This document shows, piece by piece, positions 50,945-59,428 of a stretch of DNA of 64,000 nt. The notes under the pieces are model-generated. The model saw only the letters and a list, made by a program, of their open reading frames with translations. It was not told where the DNA came from and searched no databases. The stretch's first letter is position 1; each line of letters starts with the position of its first letter. The DNA lies in NCBI RefSeq assembly GCF_030813595.1, contig NZ_JAUSUH010000014.1, positions 24,599-88,598 of the forward strand. Direction: 5' to 3'. A program made the translations under genes and the position numbers. Source of the stretch: Ancylobacter vacuolatus. GTDB taxonomy: Bacteria > Pseudomonadota > Alphaproteobacteria > Rhizobiales > Xanthobacteraceae.

Positions 50945-51730
50945 ATGGAAGCTAAACGTAAGCTCGGAGCCGCGATTCCCGACGTGCCTTCCTCCGGCAC
51001 CTCGCCGTCCCCGGTCGCACCGGGCACGGGTGTGGGCTCTCTCGCGCCGCCGGCGATGGAGCCCGTCAATCCGCGCCTGCCCATCGCTCCGCAGATCTAT
51101 GAGCGGCTGCGGCGGGCCATCACCACGCTCCTCGTGCTGCCGTCCGAAGCGCTGAGCGAGAAGGAACTCTCGCTCCAGCTCGGGGTCAGCCGCACCCCGG
51201 TGCGCGAGGCGCTGATCCGCCTCGCCGACGAAGGGCTGGTCGACATCCTGCCCCAGCGCGGCAGCTTCGTCGCGCCGATCCGGCTGCGCGATGTCGAGGA
51301 AGCCCAGTTCATTCGCGAGTCGCTGGAGGTCGCGGTGGCGTGTCGCCTGGCGGGACATTGTTCGCCGCGCTTCCTGTCGGAGCTGAGGCTCAACCTAGCC
51401 CGGCAGGAGAGCGCCGTTGCCGAAAGGGACCGCGATCTGTTCCTGGAGTTGGACGAAGCGTTCCATCGCGGGCTCTGCGAGGAGGCCGGCCTGTCCAAGA
51501 GCTGGCGTGTCATCCAGTCGGTGAAGCTGCAGATGGACCGGGTTCGCTATCTCAGCCTGCCCGAGCCCGGCCATCTCGACGTGCTGCTCGCCCAGCACCG
51601 ACAGATCACGAGCGCGATCGAGAGCGGCGATTCGGACGAGGCGGGGCGGCACATGTCGGCTCACCTGAAGGAAGTGCTGGGTTCAGCCAATCTGCTGCGG
51701 CAGAAGCTGGCGCATCTGATCGAGAAGTGA
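50945..51730 (+). CDS. GntR-family (FadR/FCD) regulator of the sugar-acid operon
   Basis: This 261-residue regulator has a Pro-rich N-terminal tail (about 1-45), a winged helix (about 48-115, with LGVSRTPVREALIRLADEG) and an FCD domain (about 125-255). The ATG at 50945 has GGGAGGGG upstream; an earlier ATG at 50906 lacks one. It is divergent from the transporter-uxuAB operon, whose products probably yield the effector. The following 282 bp up to the convergent TPP-enzyme gene hold nothing recognisable. Confidence 0.87.
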   Translation: MEAKRKLGAAIPDVPSSGTSPSPVAPGTGVGSLAPPAMEPVNPRLPIAPQIYERLRRAITTLLVLPSEALSEKELSLQLGVSRTPVREALIRLADEGLVDILPQRGSFVAPIRLRDVEEAQFIRESLEVAVACRLAGHCSPRFLSELRLNLARQESAVAERDRDLFLELDEAFHRGLCEEAGLSKSWRVIQSVKLQMDRVRYLSLPEPGHLDVLLAQHRQITSAIESGDSDEAGRHMSAHLKEVLGSANLLRQKLAHLIEK

Positions 51731-52012
51731 GCGCGTAAGCTGGCGAGCAGGCCGCGCCCGCCAGAATCCGTTGCGGCGGCGTGAGGGCGCTCGGCCCCAT
51801 CCACCACGCCACCGCCATGAGATGCGCTGCCAGCGCATGCCGAAGGCGCCGTTTGCCAGCTTCTGGCTCGGCAGGTACGGCACCGCCTGCCGGGCGGCGG
51901 GACGGGCCTCAGACGACCGAGTGTCGAGAGGCCGTGGCGGTTTGATCCGCCAAAGCCACCAGACGGCTGCTCATAGCCGTGCGCGTCTGCAGCCTGCCGC
52001 CCGCCGCGACGC

Positions 52013-53785
52013 TCAAGGCAGGTCCGGACAGATCTTCCAGTCGCGCAGCTTGTACACCGTGCCGGGACGCGGCCGGGGTGTGTCGCCGCCCTCGCGCAGG
52101 CGACGCTTGAAGCTGTGGATGGGGGTGGCGAGATCATCCACGCGAACCTCGACGACGGACGGGCCGTCATAAGCGAAGGCCGCATCCAGCGCGGCGCCGA
52201 GTTCGTCCGGCTTCTCGACATAGATCCCCATCAGCCCCAGTCCGGTTGCGGCGGCGGCGAAGTTGGGATGGCAGCTCTGGCTCTCCAGCAGAGCCGACTG
52301 CACGTTCTTGAAGAAGATGTCCTGCCAGAGCTGGATCCAGCCGAGCCGTCCATTGTTCAGCACGACGTTGACCACTTTCTGGTTGCGCTGGGCCTGCGTC
52401 GCCAGCTCACCGATCGTGTAGGAGAACGCCCCGTCGCCCGCGACGGTGACGATGCGCGTGCCGGGCAGCGTCTCGGCAGCACCGATCGCTGCCGGAATGG
52501 CATAGCCGAGTCCGCCCTGGCCGCGTGCATAGAGCACGGAGCGCCCGGCCCGCGTGGTCGGGATATAGTTGGCGATCCAGCCCGCTGAAAAGCTCGCATC
52601 CGAGACGACGATATCGCTCGACTCGAGCCGGGCGGCCACCTCGTCCATGACGCGTGCCGGGTGGAGGGGAAGCTGCTCGCTCTCGATCTCGCTGCGCTTC
52701 TGGCGCTCGCCTTCGGCCTTCACCTCGGCGATGCGCGCCGCCCATTCCGGGCGGGTTTGCGGAGGGAGAGCCGCGTTCAGCAAGGTCAGCGCCTCGCGCA
52801 CATCGCTGAACATCGCCACCGTGGGCAGGAAGGTGCGGCCATGCTCGTTCGGATCGATGTCGATGGTGATGGTCGCCTGCTCGGGCAGCGGCAGCGTCCA
52901 GTTCAGCGCGGTGTTCTGGCTGGCCTTGGAGCCGCACCAGATAATGAGATCGGCCTCCTTGATCAGCTCGATCGCGGCCCAGGACCCCAGCGGATTCAAC
53001 GTGCCAGCGGCATAGGCCGCCGTCTCGGGAACGGAGCCCCGACCGGTGAGACTGGTCACGGCGAGCCCGCCCAGTTTCTCGGCGAAGGCGGTCGCCTCGT
53101 TACAGGCGAGCGCGCCATGCACGCCGCCGCCGAACACGACCGCCGGGCGCTGTGCCCGCTCGATCAAGGCCACCGCGTCTGCCACCGAAGAGGCCACCGG
53201 CGCCGAGCGCAGGAAGGGTGCCTGTATCGCCCGCTTGTCGATGCCGATCTTGATCTCGTCCTCGTTCCACTCGGCGTCGAAGATGTCATGCGGAATGATC
53301 AACGCCACCGGGCCGGGGCGCGGCGAGGTGGCGACGCGGAAGGCGGTGCGGATCAGATCCGGCAGGGCGGCCTTGGAGGGGACCAGCCAGCTGTCCTTGG
53401 TGATGGTCTTGAAGAAGGAAAGCTGGTCGAAGCCCTGGCTCGCGATGCCCTTGTCCTTCAGCGACAGCCAGTCGAGCGGCAGCTCGCCAACAATGCCGAT
53501 CATCGGCACGGAGGCGTTCAGCGCTTCGATGAAGCCGGCCGGCAGGAGATTGGCACCAGGCCCCACAGTGACATCGCAGACGCCGGGCTTGCCGGTGAGC
53601 CGCGCATAGGCGTCGGCCGCGTAGGCGGCGTTGCGTTCGTCCCGCATCAGCACGTGGCGGATACGGTCGGTGCGGCGGGAAATGCCGTCATGCAGCGCCG
53701 TGGTCTGCCCGCCGGGCATGCCGAACACGAGCTCTACACCGTACTGGGCGAGCATCTCCGCGACCAGATCACCCATATGGGCCAT
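52013..53785 (-). CDS. Thiamine-diphosphate-dependent enzyme, acetolactate synthase-like
   Basis: This 590-residue three-domain TPP enzyme has an N-terminal PYR domain with catalytic Glu in MRDERNAAYAADAYARLTG. The middle domain (about 190-330) lies around FGGGVHGALACNEATAFA. The C-terminal PP domain has the GDG...NN cofactor motif (VAGDGAFSYTIGE to VLNNGRLGW). AAGGAG precedes the ATG at 53785. It could be a carboligase or decarboxylase; no small regulatory subunit gene is nearby, so housekeeping acetolactate synthase is unlikely. The divergent SorC regulator suggests a sugar-derived keto-acid or ketose substrate. Confidence 0.85.
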   Translation of the reverse strand: MAHMGDLVAEMLAQYGVELVFGMPGGQTTALHDGISRRTDRIRHVLMRDERNAAYAADAYARLTGKPGVCDVTVGPGANLLPAGFIEALNASVPMIGIVGELPLDWLSLKDKGIASQGFDQLSFFKTITKDSWLVPSKAALPDLIRTAFRVATSPRPGPVALIIPHDIFDAEWNEDEIKIGIDKRAIQAPFLRSAPVASSVADAVALIERAQRPAVVFGGGVHGALACNEATAFAEKLGGLAVTSLTGRGSVPETAAYAAGTLNPLGSWAAIELIKEADLIIWCGSKASQNTALNWTLPLPEQATITIDIDPNEHGRTFLPTVAMFSDVREALTLLNAALPPQTRPEWAARIAEVKAEGERQKRSEIESEQLPLHPARVMDEVAARLESSDIVVSDASFSAGWIANYIPTTRAGRSVLYARGQGGLGYAIPAAIGAAETLPGTRIVTVAGDGAFSYTIGELATQAQRNQKVVNVVLNNGRLGWIQLWQDIFFKNVQSALLESQSCHPNFAAAATGLGLMGIYVEKPDELGAALDAAFAYDGPSVVEVRVDDLATPIHSFKRRLREGGDTPRPRPGTVYKLRDWKICPDLP

Positions 53786-53903
53786 GGAAGTCTCCTTGGG
53801 ATCGACAGTGAGGATGCGCGCTTGCCGAAGGGCTCCAGGGCGCATGCGGGCAGATGCCGCCTGTGTTTTGGCATAATTCAATGATGGGTGACGTATGTCA
53901 ATA

Positions 53904-53931
53904 TCATATTTCAAGTTCTCTTGGCATATGA
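53904..53931. promoter_or_regulatory. Candidate SorC operator between TPP-enzyme and regulator genes
   Basis: In an AT-rich part of the 217-bp divergent gap, TCATAT (53904-53909) and ATATGA (53926-53931) form an inverted pair 22 bp apart, two helical turns. ATGCATAT-like repeats follow to about 53948. The spacing suits a tetrameric SorC-type protein. Confidence 0.4.
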
Positions 53932-54002
53932 CATGATGCATATCAGTGAGGCGCCGGTCGCAGGACCGGTGCGGCGAACGGGGCGGAGGGATCCAGGGGC
54001 AC

Positions 54003-55010
54003 ATGGCGAAGCGGGCGGAGCGCAACGGCGTGGCGCGGCACGAGGGGGATGCGACGCAATTCGCGCTCGATCCGGTGCTGACCGCAGCCTGGCTGTATTA
54101 CGAGGAGGGGCTGAAGCAGGACGAGATCGCCGCGCGTTTCGGCATCTCCCGCGCCACGGTGTTCAATCTCCTGCAGAAGGCGCGGGACGAGGGAGCGGTG
54201 AGCGTCTCGATTGATGTCGCCCGGATCGGGGCGCTGCGCCTTGCCCAGAGGCTGTGCCAGGCCACCGGCGTCGCCGAGTGCTACATCGTCCCGGCCATCG
54301 GCAATGACCGCCCGGTGACTGAGCGCATTGGGGCGCTCGGTGCCCGTGTGCTGGAACGGCGCATAACGCCGCAGAGCGTCCTCGGTGTGGCGTGGGGGCG
54401 AACGGTCATGGCGCTCTCGCAGACGCTCGCCGCGCTCCATTTGCCCGGCACCAGCATCGCGCAGATCACCGGCAGCGCCATCGGCACCTATGATTTCTCG
54501 CCCGAGCTGTGCACCTCGAACATCGCGGTGAAGGTCGGCGGGCGCTGCGTGAACATGCTGGCGCCTGGCATCGTCTCCAGCGCCGACGTGAAGCGCCTCC
54601 TGATGGCGGAGCCCATCGTTGCCCAGCATTTCGCACTGCTGCGCGGCTGCGACATTACCCTTTTCGGCGTCACCGATCTGGGCGAGGGCACGTCGCTGAT
54701 GCATAGCGGCTTCATGACCGAGCCGACCTTGGCCGACTACCGCGCCCATGGCGCTGTCGGCTTCGTCTCGGGCTATTTCTTCGACAAGGAAGGGCGGCCG
54801 GTGCTGACGGACCTCGATGCCCGGCACCTGTCGATGCCACGCGAGGATTTTCTCGCCGTGCCGACACGGATTTGCGTCGGGGGAGGGCCGTCCAAGATCG
54901 CGGCGATCGCTGCCATGCTGCGCGGCGGCTATGCCAATGTGCTGGTAACGGACGAGACGACCGCACGGGCGGTTCTGGCGACCTTCGACGGACGGGCAGG
55001 CGCTATTTGA
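54003..55010 (+). CDS. SorC/DeoR-type sugar-binding transcriptional regulator
   Basis: This 335-residue protein has an N-terminal helix-turn-helix (about 25-60, KQDEIAARFGISRATVFNLLQKA). The C-terminal sugar-phosphate-binding domain of the SorC family (about 75-325) has GVAWGRTVMALS and TDLDARHLSMP-like segments. Related proteins include EryD and SorC, which sense phosphorylated sugars or polyols. The ATG at 54003 follows AGGGG. It probably controls the divergent TPP-enzyme gene. Its end overlaps the convergent GntR gene end by 8 bp. Confidence 0.88.
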   Translation: MAKRAERNGVARHEGDATQFALDPVLTAAWLYYEEGLKQDEIAARFGISRATVFNLLQKARDEGAVSVSIDVARIGALRLAQRLCQATGVAECYIVPAIGNDRPVTERIGALGARVLERRITPQSVLGVAWGRTVMALSQTLAALHLPGTSIAQITGSAIGTYDFSPELCTSNIAVKVGGRCVNMLAPGIVSSADVKRLLMAEPIVAQHFALLRGCDITLFGVTDLGEGTSLMHSGFMTEPTLADYRAHGAVGFVSGYFFDKEGRPVLTDLDARHLSMPREDFLAVPTRICVGGGPSKIAAIAAMLRGGYANVLVTDETTARAVLATFDGRAGAI

Positions 55011-55812
55011 CGATGAAGTGCAGTCGCGCCTGGTCGGTCCGGTACACGGCGGTGTAATATTCAACGGCCTCGTCGGTCTGCATATAGGTCACGGACTCGA
55101 TCGCAATCACCGGCGAGCCGACGGGAATTTCCAGCAGTTCAGCCTGTTCCGGGGTGGCGGTGGCAGCTTCAAGCCAGCGTTCGGCGCGCTTCAGGGTGAT
55201 GCCGTAGCGCCGCGACAGCGTGTCGTAGAGCGAGCGGTTGTGCATCGGCACCTGCTCGAAGCCGGGCGCGAGCCGCAGATTGATGAAGGTGTAGACCAGG
55301 ATGCGCGGCTTGCCGTCCACGCTCAGCACCCGGTCGAGGGCCACCACTGGCTCGTTCGGGCCCAGCCGCAGCATTCGGCAGACCCGCTCATCCGGTGCGA
55401 CCAGTTCCTGGCGCAGGATGGCGCGGCTTACCGAGTGGTTGGTGAGGTGCAACTCGCCGGAGAAGCCGATATTGGAGCCAAGGAAGCCTTGATCGTCACG
55501 CTTGGGGGCAACGAAGGCACCTTTGCCCTGCAGCTTGTAGATGACGCGCTCGGACACTAGCTGGGTCAGTGCCTCGCGCACCACGGTCCGAGACACGCCG
55601 AAGCTGTCGCACAGTTCGGCCTCGGACGGCAGGCGCGCGTTCTCCGCCAGCTTTTCGGTGACGATCAGCGTCAGCAAGGCAGACTTCACCTGCGACCAGA
55701 GCGGCAGGCTCGAGCCGTTGTCGCGCAGGCCGTTATCCCGTTCGGCCAGCGCTTTGAGCGTCGGCACCAGATTGGTCGGGGTTCGCGGCGCGCGGCGGCG
55801 TGCTTGGCTCAT
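55003..55812 (-). CDS. GntR-family (HutC/UTRA) regulator of the polyol genes
   Basis: This 269-residue regulator has a winged helix (about 37-105, with CDSFGVSRTVVREALTQLVSE) and a UTRA effector domain (about 115-265, with VVALDRVLSVDGKPRILVYTFINLRL). Its gene follows the GlpD-like gene with a 4-bp overlap, so it is co-transcribed and probably autoregulated. Candidate operators with a shared core lie at 57593 and 57730, on both sides of the divergent promoter region upstream. Confidence 0.88.
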   Translation of the reverse strand: MSQARRRAPRTPTNLVPTLKALAERDNGLRDNGSSLPLWSQVKSALLTLIVTEKLAENARLPSEAELCDSFGVSRTVVREALTQLVSERVIYKLQGKGAFVAPKRDDQGFLGSNIGFSGELHLTNHSVSRAILRQELVAPDERVCRMLRLGPNEPVVALDRVLSVDGKPRILVYTFINLRLAPGFEQVPMHNRSLYDTLSRRYGITLKRAERWLEAATATPEQAELLEIPVGSPVIAIESVTYMQTDEAVEYYTAVYRTDQARLHFIVK

Positions 55813-57515
55813 TGGGTCCTTCCCGGCAGATGATGCCGTGTGGCGATCACCTGCGCCGTCGCCACGACTTCCTGCGCGATGCGCTCCGCCGACCAGCCCA
55901 GCGCCTCGCCGACCACCGTGCCCAGCTCGGCGAGCGCCTCGGCCGTCGCCTGACCGAGCAGCGCGATATGTGTACGGCGAAGCACCACGTCCTCCAGCCG
56001 GACCACTCGCTCCTCGCGGGCGATGGCCGCGATTTCCTGATACGAATAGTCGGGAAGCGTCGTCAACGGAATTTCATGTTGCGCTGCAAAGTCTTCGAGC
56101 CGTTTGGACGCCAGGGTGCCGTAGCGGTCGAACAGCGTGCGCGCCCGTGCTGGCGTCAGCCCGAAGCGCTGCGAGAGGTCGGCAATGTAGCCCGCGCGAT
56201 CGGCGGGCCATCCGGTGCTGCCGCCGATGGCGATGCCGGCGGTGGAGCGCCGACGCGCCAGACCGATGCGCGCGAGCACGTCGTCAGCGATCTCCTCGGC
56301 GCAGGCGCGGAACGTGGTCCATTTGCCGCCGACCAGCGACAGCACGGGGAACGGACGGTCTCCCTGGGGTGGAAAGGTGCGGATGGAGTGATCGCGGCTG
56401 ATGGCGCCGGCGACCTGGTCGCTCGCCGGCAGCGGCCGGATGCCGGCATAGGTGTAAACGATCTGGCCGCGATCCAGCGTAATGGCCGGCATCGCCATCG
56501 CCATCACCTCGAACAGATAATCGATCTCGGCGTCCGAGCAGACCGTGTCGTCCGGGTCGTCGGTGCGCAGATCGGTGGTGCCGACCAGCGCATGGGTGTC
56601 GTCGAGCGGGTAGGCGAGGCAGATCCGATGGTCCGGCGTCTCGAAATAGATCATGGTGTCGGCGAGGCTTTCGACCAGGGCACGGTTGCGCACCACCAGA
56701 TGTGACCCTTTGGTGCCGCCGATCAGCCGCTGATTGATGCCGAAGCTCCCATCGACCGCGTCGACATAAGCGCCTGCGCAGTTCACCACCAGCTTCGGTG
56801 TCACCGTGAAACGCTCGCCCGTGATTGTGTCGGCGAGCAGGATGCGCCCGCCGTCGCGGCCGACGACGGCGACATAGCTGGCGGCGCGCGCCGCGGGGCA
56901 CATCTGCTCGGCCTGCGCCACCAGTTCAAGGCCGAGGCGCTCCGGCGCCGTGAGGCGGGCATCGTGATACTCGGCGACATAGCGCGTGGAGGAGGCCAGC
57001 GCCGGCATCTGGGCGCGGAACTCGCGCGCGGGCACCATGCGGTGGTTGGGCATGGTCTGGTCGCGGCGGTTGAACAGGTCATAGACCCGCAGGCCCAGCG
57101 CAACGACGAAGGCGCCCTTCGGCCCCGGCGTGCGCACCCAGCCGAGGAAGCGCCCCACCGAGGCCAACGCCCCACTGAAGCGATCGGCGATCGGAACGCG
57201 AACCCGGAGCGGGCGCACGAGGTGGGGCGCATCGAGGAGCAGGCGGTTGCGCTCCTCCACCGACTCGCGGACCAGCGAGAACTCACCAATCTCCAGATAG
57301 CGCAGCCCGCCATGGATCAGCCGGGAGGACGCCGAGCTGGTCGCCGAGCAAATGTCGCCCATGTCGACCAATAGCGACGGCACACCCTGGACGGCCAGAT
57401 CGCGGAACACACCGACGCCGTTGATGCCGGCGCCGATGATCAGCACCTCCGGCACGGGGGAGCCGGATCCCGGGCCTGTTCGCAGGCTGTCGAGAATGGC
57501 GTCGCGGGACAACAT
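55809..57515 (-). CDS. glpD: GlpD-family FAD-dependent polyol-phosphate dehydrogenase
   Basis: This 568-residue flavoprotein has the FAD motif VLIIGAGINGVGVFRDLA and the GlpD-family segments SSRLIHGGLRYLE and VGTTDLRTDDPDD. The C-terminal cap domain (about 430-560) is also present. It oxidises sn-glycerol-3-phosphate or a related polyol phosphate (for example erythritol-4-phosphate, as EryB) at the membrane, passing electrons to quinone. The ATG at 57515 has GGAG 8 bp upstream. The divergent kinase would supply its substrate. Confidence 0.85.
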   Translation of the reverse strand: MLSRDAILDSLRTGPGSGSPVPEVLIIGAGINGVGVFRDLAVQGVPSLLVDMGDICSATSSASSRLIHGGLRYLEIGEFSLVRESVEERNRLLLDAPHLVRPLRVRVPIADRFSGALASVGRFLGWVRTPGPKGAFVVALGLRVYDLFNRRDQTMPNHRMVPAREFRAQMPALASSTRYVAEYHDARLTAPERLGLELVAQAEQMCPAARAASYVAVVGRDGGRILLADTITGERFTVTPKLVVNCAGAYVDAVDGSFGINQRLIGGTKGSHLVVRNRALVESLADTMIYFETPDHRICLAYPLDDTHALVGTTDLRTDDPDDTVCSDAEIDYLFEVMAMAMPAITLDRGQIVYTYAGIRPLPASDQVAGAISRDHSIRTFPPQGDRPFPVLSLVGGKWTTFRACAEEIADDVLARIGLARRRSTAGIAIGGSTGWPADRAGYIADLSQRFGLTPARARTLFDRYGTLASKRLEDFAAQHEIPLTTLPDYSYQEIAAIAREERVVRLEDVVLRRTHIALLGQATAEALAELGTVVGEALGWSAERIAQEVVATAQVIATRHHLPGRTQ

Positions 57516-57592
57516 GGCAGGCTCCATACCGACCGGATCGATGGACCGGCACCGCACGACGGACGCTCTCAGCTCCCTGTGACGGCGCACTC

Positions 57593-57608
57593 ACTTATAG
57601 TTACAAGT
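57593..57608. promoter_or_regulatory. Candidate GntR (UTRA) operator, glpD-side copy
   Basis: ACTTATAGTTACAAGT is an imperfect 16-bp palindrome about 80 bp upstream of the GlpD-like start. Its bottom strand, ACTTGTAACTATAAGT, shares the core (A)AC-x-TGTAA-x-TA with the operator at 57730. Confidence 0.5.
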
Positions 57609-57664
57609 TAGAACGACCACATTCGGTTCGACCTGTCAATTTGTGTATTTAGGACTGAAAATAC

Positions 57665-57677
57665 GCTGCAATGCAGC
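57665..57677. promoter_or_regulatory. Short perfect dyad in the divergent polyol promoter region
   Basis: GCTGCA-A-TGCAGC has 6-bp arms around one central base, in the middle of the 281-bp divergent gap. It could be a second regulator site (for example for the SorC-type protein) or chance. Confidence 0.35.
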
Positions 57678-57729
57678 ATAAATCGACGTCATTAAGATAT
57701 TGACGCGCTAAAAGTCGCGGCTATGATCA

Positions 57730-57747
57730 AACATGTAATTACGTGTT
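57730..57747. promoter_or_regulatory. Candidate GntR (UTRA) operator, kinase-side copy
   Basis: AACATGTAATTACGTGTT is an 18-bp palindrome with a single mismatched pair, 50 bp upstream of the kinase start. The GTAATTAC centre suits a UTRA-type GntR dimer. Binding here would probably block kinase-transporter transcription. Confidence 0.6.
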
Positions 57748-57796
57748 GAGCTTCGAAAAACGAAGCCTGCCGGTCATATCCGGCCCGGAGGACGCC

Positions 57797-59305
57797 ATGA
57801 GGGAACGCCTGATCGGCATTGATGCCGGCGGGACGATGACGAAGGCCGCCTTGTTTGATCTTGATGGCCAAGAACTCGCCTGCGAACGCCGACCCAACCA
57901 GATGCTGTTTCCCGGGCCCGGCCACACCGAGCGCGATCCCGATCGCATGTGGCAGGCCGCCTGCGAGTCCATCGCTTCGGTGCTGGCGAACACCGGAACG
58001 TCGCCGGGCGACGTGCTGGCGGTCTCCTGCGCCGGTTATGGCAGCGGCATTTATCTGACGGATCGCAACGGCGATCCGGTGCGGCCGGGCGTGGTGTCCA
58101 CCGACAGTCGCACGGCCGATCTCGTGGCGGAATGGGAAGGCAATGGGCGCGCCGGCGTCACCGCCCGGCGCATTCAGCAGCGTGTCTGGCCAGGTCAGGC
58201 CATTGCCCTGATGGCCTGGTTCTCCAAGCACGAGCCGGAGACGGTCGCACGCACCGAACGCGTCCTGTTCTGCAAGGATTTCTTGCGCGGACGGCTGTGC
58301 GGGGACTTCTCCACCGACCCCACCGATGCCGGCATCGCCGGTGCCATTGATGTCGAGACGGGCGCATACGCCCGCGAGGTGTTTCGCGATCTCGGCATTG
58401 CCTCCTGGCTGGACGTGATGCCGGAGATCGGCCCCTCGGCCGAGGTGGTGGGGAAGGTTACTCAGGCCGCGGCACGCCAGACCGGCCTGAAAGAGGGCAC
58501 GCCGGTGGTGCGCGGCGTGGCCGATGTCGCGGCAGCCGCGCTTGCGTCCGGTGTGGTCACCTCCGATCGCTTGTCGATGATCGCCGGCACGTTCAGCATC
58601 AACTCCACGCTCCACGCCAGCCCGCGTCTGTCCGTCCCGCCCTTTCTGCAAATGCCCTATCCCATTGGCGGGCAGGTGCTCGCCACCGAGGGTGCGGCGA
58701 CGTCCGCCTCCAATTTCGAGTGGTTCTGCCGTGAAGTCCTCGACGCCGAAGCCGCACGGGCGCTCTCGAACGGCGCCTCGGTCTACGATGTCTGCAACGA
58801 TTATGTCCGCGACGCGCTCGACCGCGACAACGACATCCTGTTCCTCCCCTATTTGTTCGGCGGGCCCGGCGGGGCGCCGGCGGGCCTGCTCGGACTGAAG
58901 CGCTCCGACAAGCTGGGCGATGTGCTGCGCGGCATCTTCGAGGGCATCGCCTATGCCCATCGGGTGGATATCGAACGCCTGCTTTCGGGCTATGACGCCG
59001 CCAAGCCGACAACGATACGGCTCGCGGGCGGCGCGTCACGCAGCGCCATCTGGGCGCAGATCTTCGCCGATGTGCTCGGCCTGCCGGTGGAGGTCACCGA
59101 CGGCACCGAGCTTGGCGCGCGCGGCGTGGCCATCGCCTCGGCGGTTGCCATTGGAGCCTATGGCGACTTTGAAACGGCCATCTCAAAGATGGTTCGGGTT
59201 CGCCAGCGATGGGAGCCGAATGTCGCGCAGCGCGACGTTCACTCCCGCAAATATGCCCGTTTCCTCGGCCTCACCCGCGCATTGGCGCGGGAATGGCCGC
59301 ACTAG
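57797..59305 (+). CDS. FGGY-family carbohydrate (polyol) kinase
   Basis: This 502-residue kinase has the N-terminal phosphate loop GIDAGGTMTKAALFD, a GAxWAxVS-like region replaced by MIAGTFSINSTL, and the C-terminal ATP motif RLAGGASRSAIWAQIFADVLGLPVEVTD. The pattern is nearer to xylulokinase/LyxK and erythritol-kinase-like members than to GlpK, which normally shows GTTSSR in the first motif. It should phosphorylate the imported polyol before the GlpD-like enzyme acts. The ATG at 57797 follows GGAGG. It is the first gene of the transporter operon. Confidence 0.87.
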   Translation: MRERLIGIDAGGTMTKAALFDLDGQELACERRPNQMLFPGPGHTERDPDRMWQAACESIASVLANTGTSPGDVLAVSCAGYGSGIYLTDRNGDPVRPGVVSTDSRTADLVAEWEGNGRAGVTARRIQQRVWPGQAIALMAWFSKHEPETVARTERVLFCKDFLRGRLCGDFSTDPTDAGIAGAIDVETGAYAREVFRDLGIASWLDVMPEIGPSAEVVGKVTQAAARQTGLKEGTPVVRGVADVAAAALASGVVTSDRLSMIAGTFSINSTLHASPRLSVPPFLQMPYPIGGQVLATEGAATSASNFEWFCREVLDAEAARALSNGASVYDVCNDYVRDALDRDNDILFLPYLFGGPGGAPAGLLGLKRSDKLGDVLRGIFEGIAYAHRVDIERLLSGYDAAKPTTIRLAGGASRSAIWAQIFADVLGLPVEVTDGTELGARGVAIASAVAIGAYGDFETAISKMVRVRQRWEPNVAQRDVHSRKYARFLGLTRALAREWPH

Positions 59306-59428
59306 GCCAGATCGCCGGCACAGCCGTCGCATGGGTGACGCGACGTTGCGTGGCCGGAAGCGGACGCGCGCCGCGCCGGTCGCCGCCCGTCAGCTCTCTC
59401 GCAGACACGTCTCAACAATGAGGCCCCG

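Noticed and set aside
51683..51883. 66-codon minus-strand frame between the GntR and TPP genes
   Set aside because: Overlaps the GntR gene end, is Trp/Arg-rich and matches no family.
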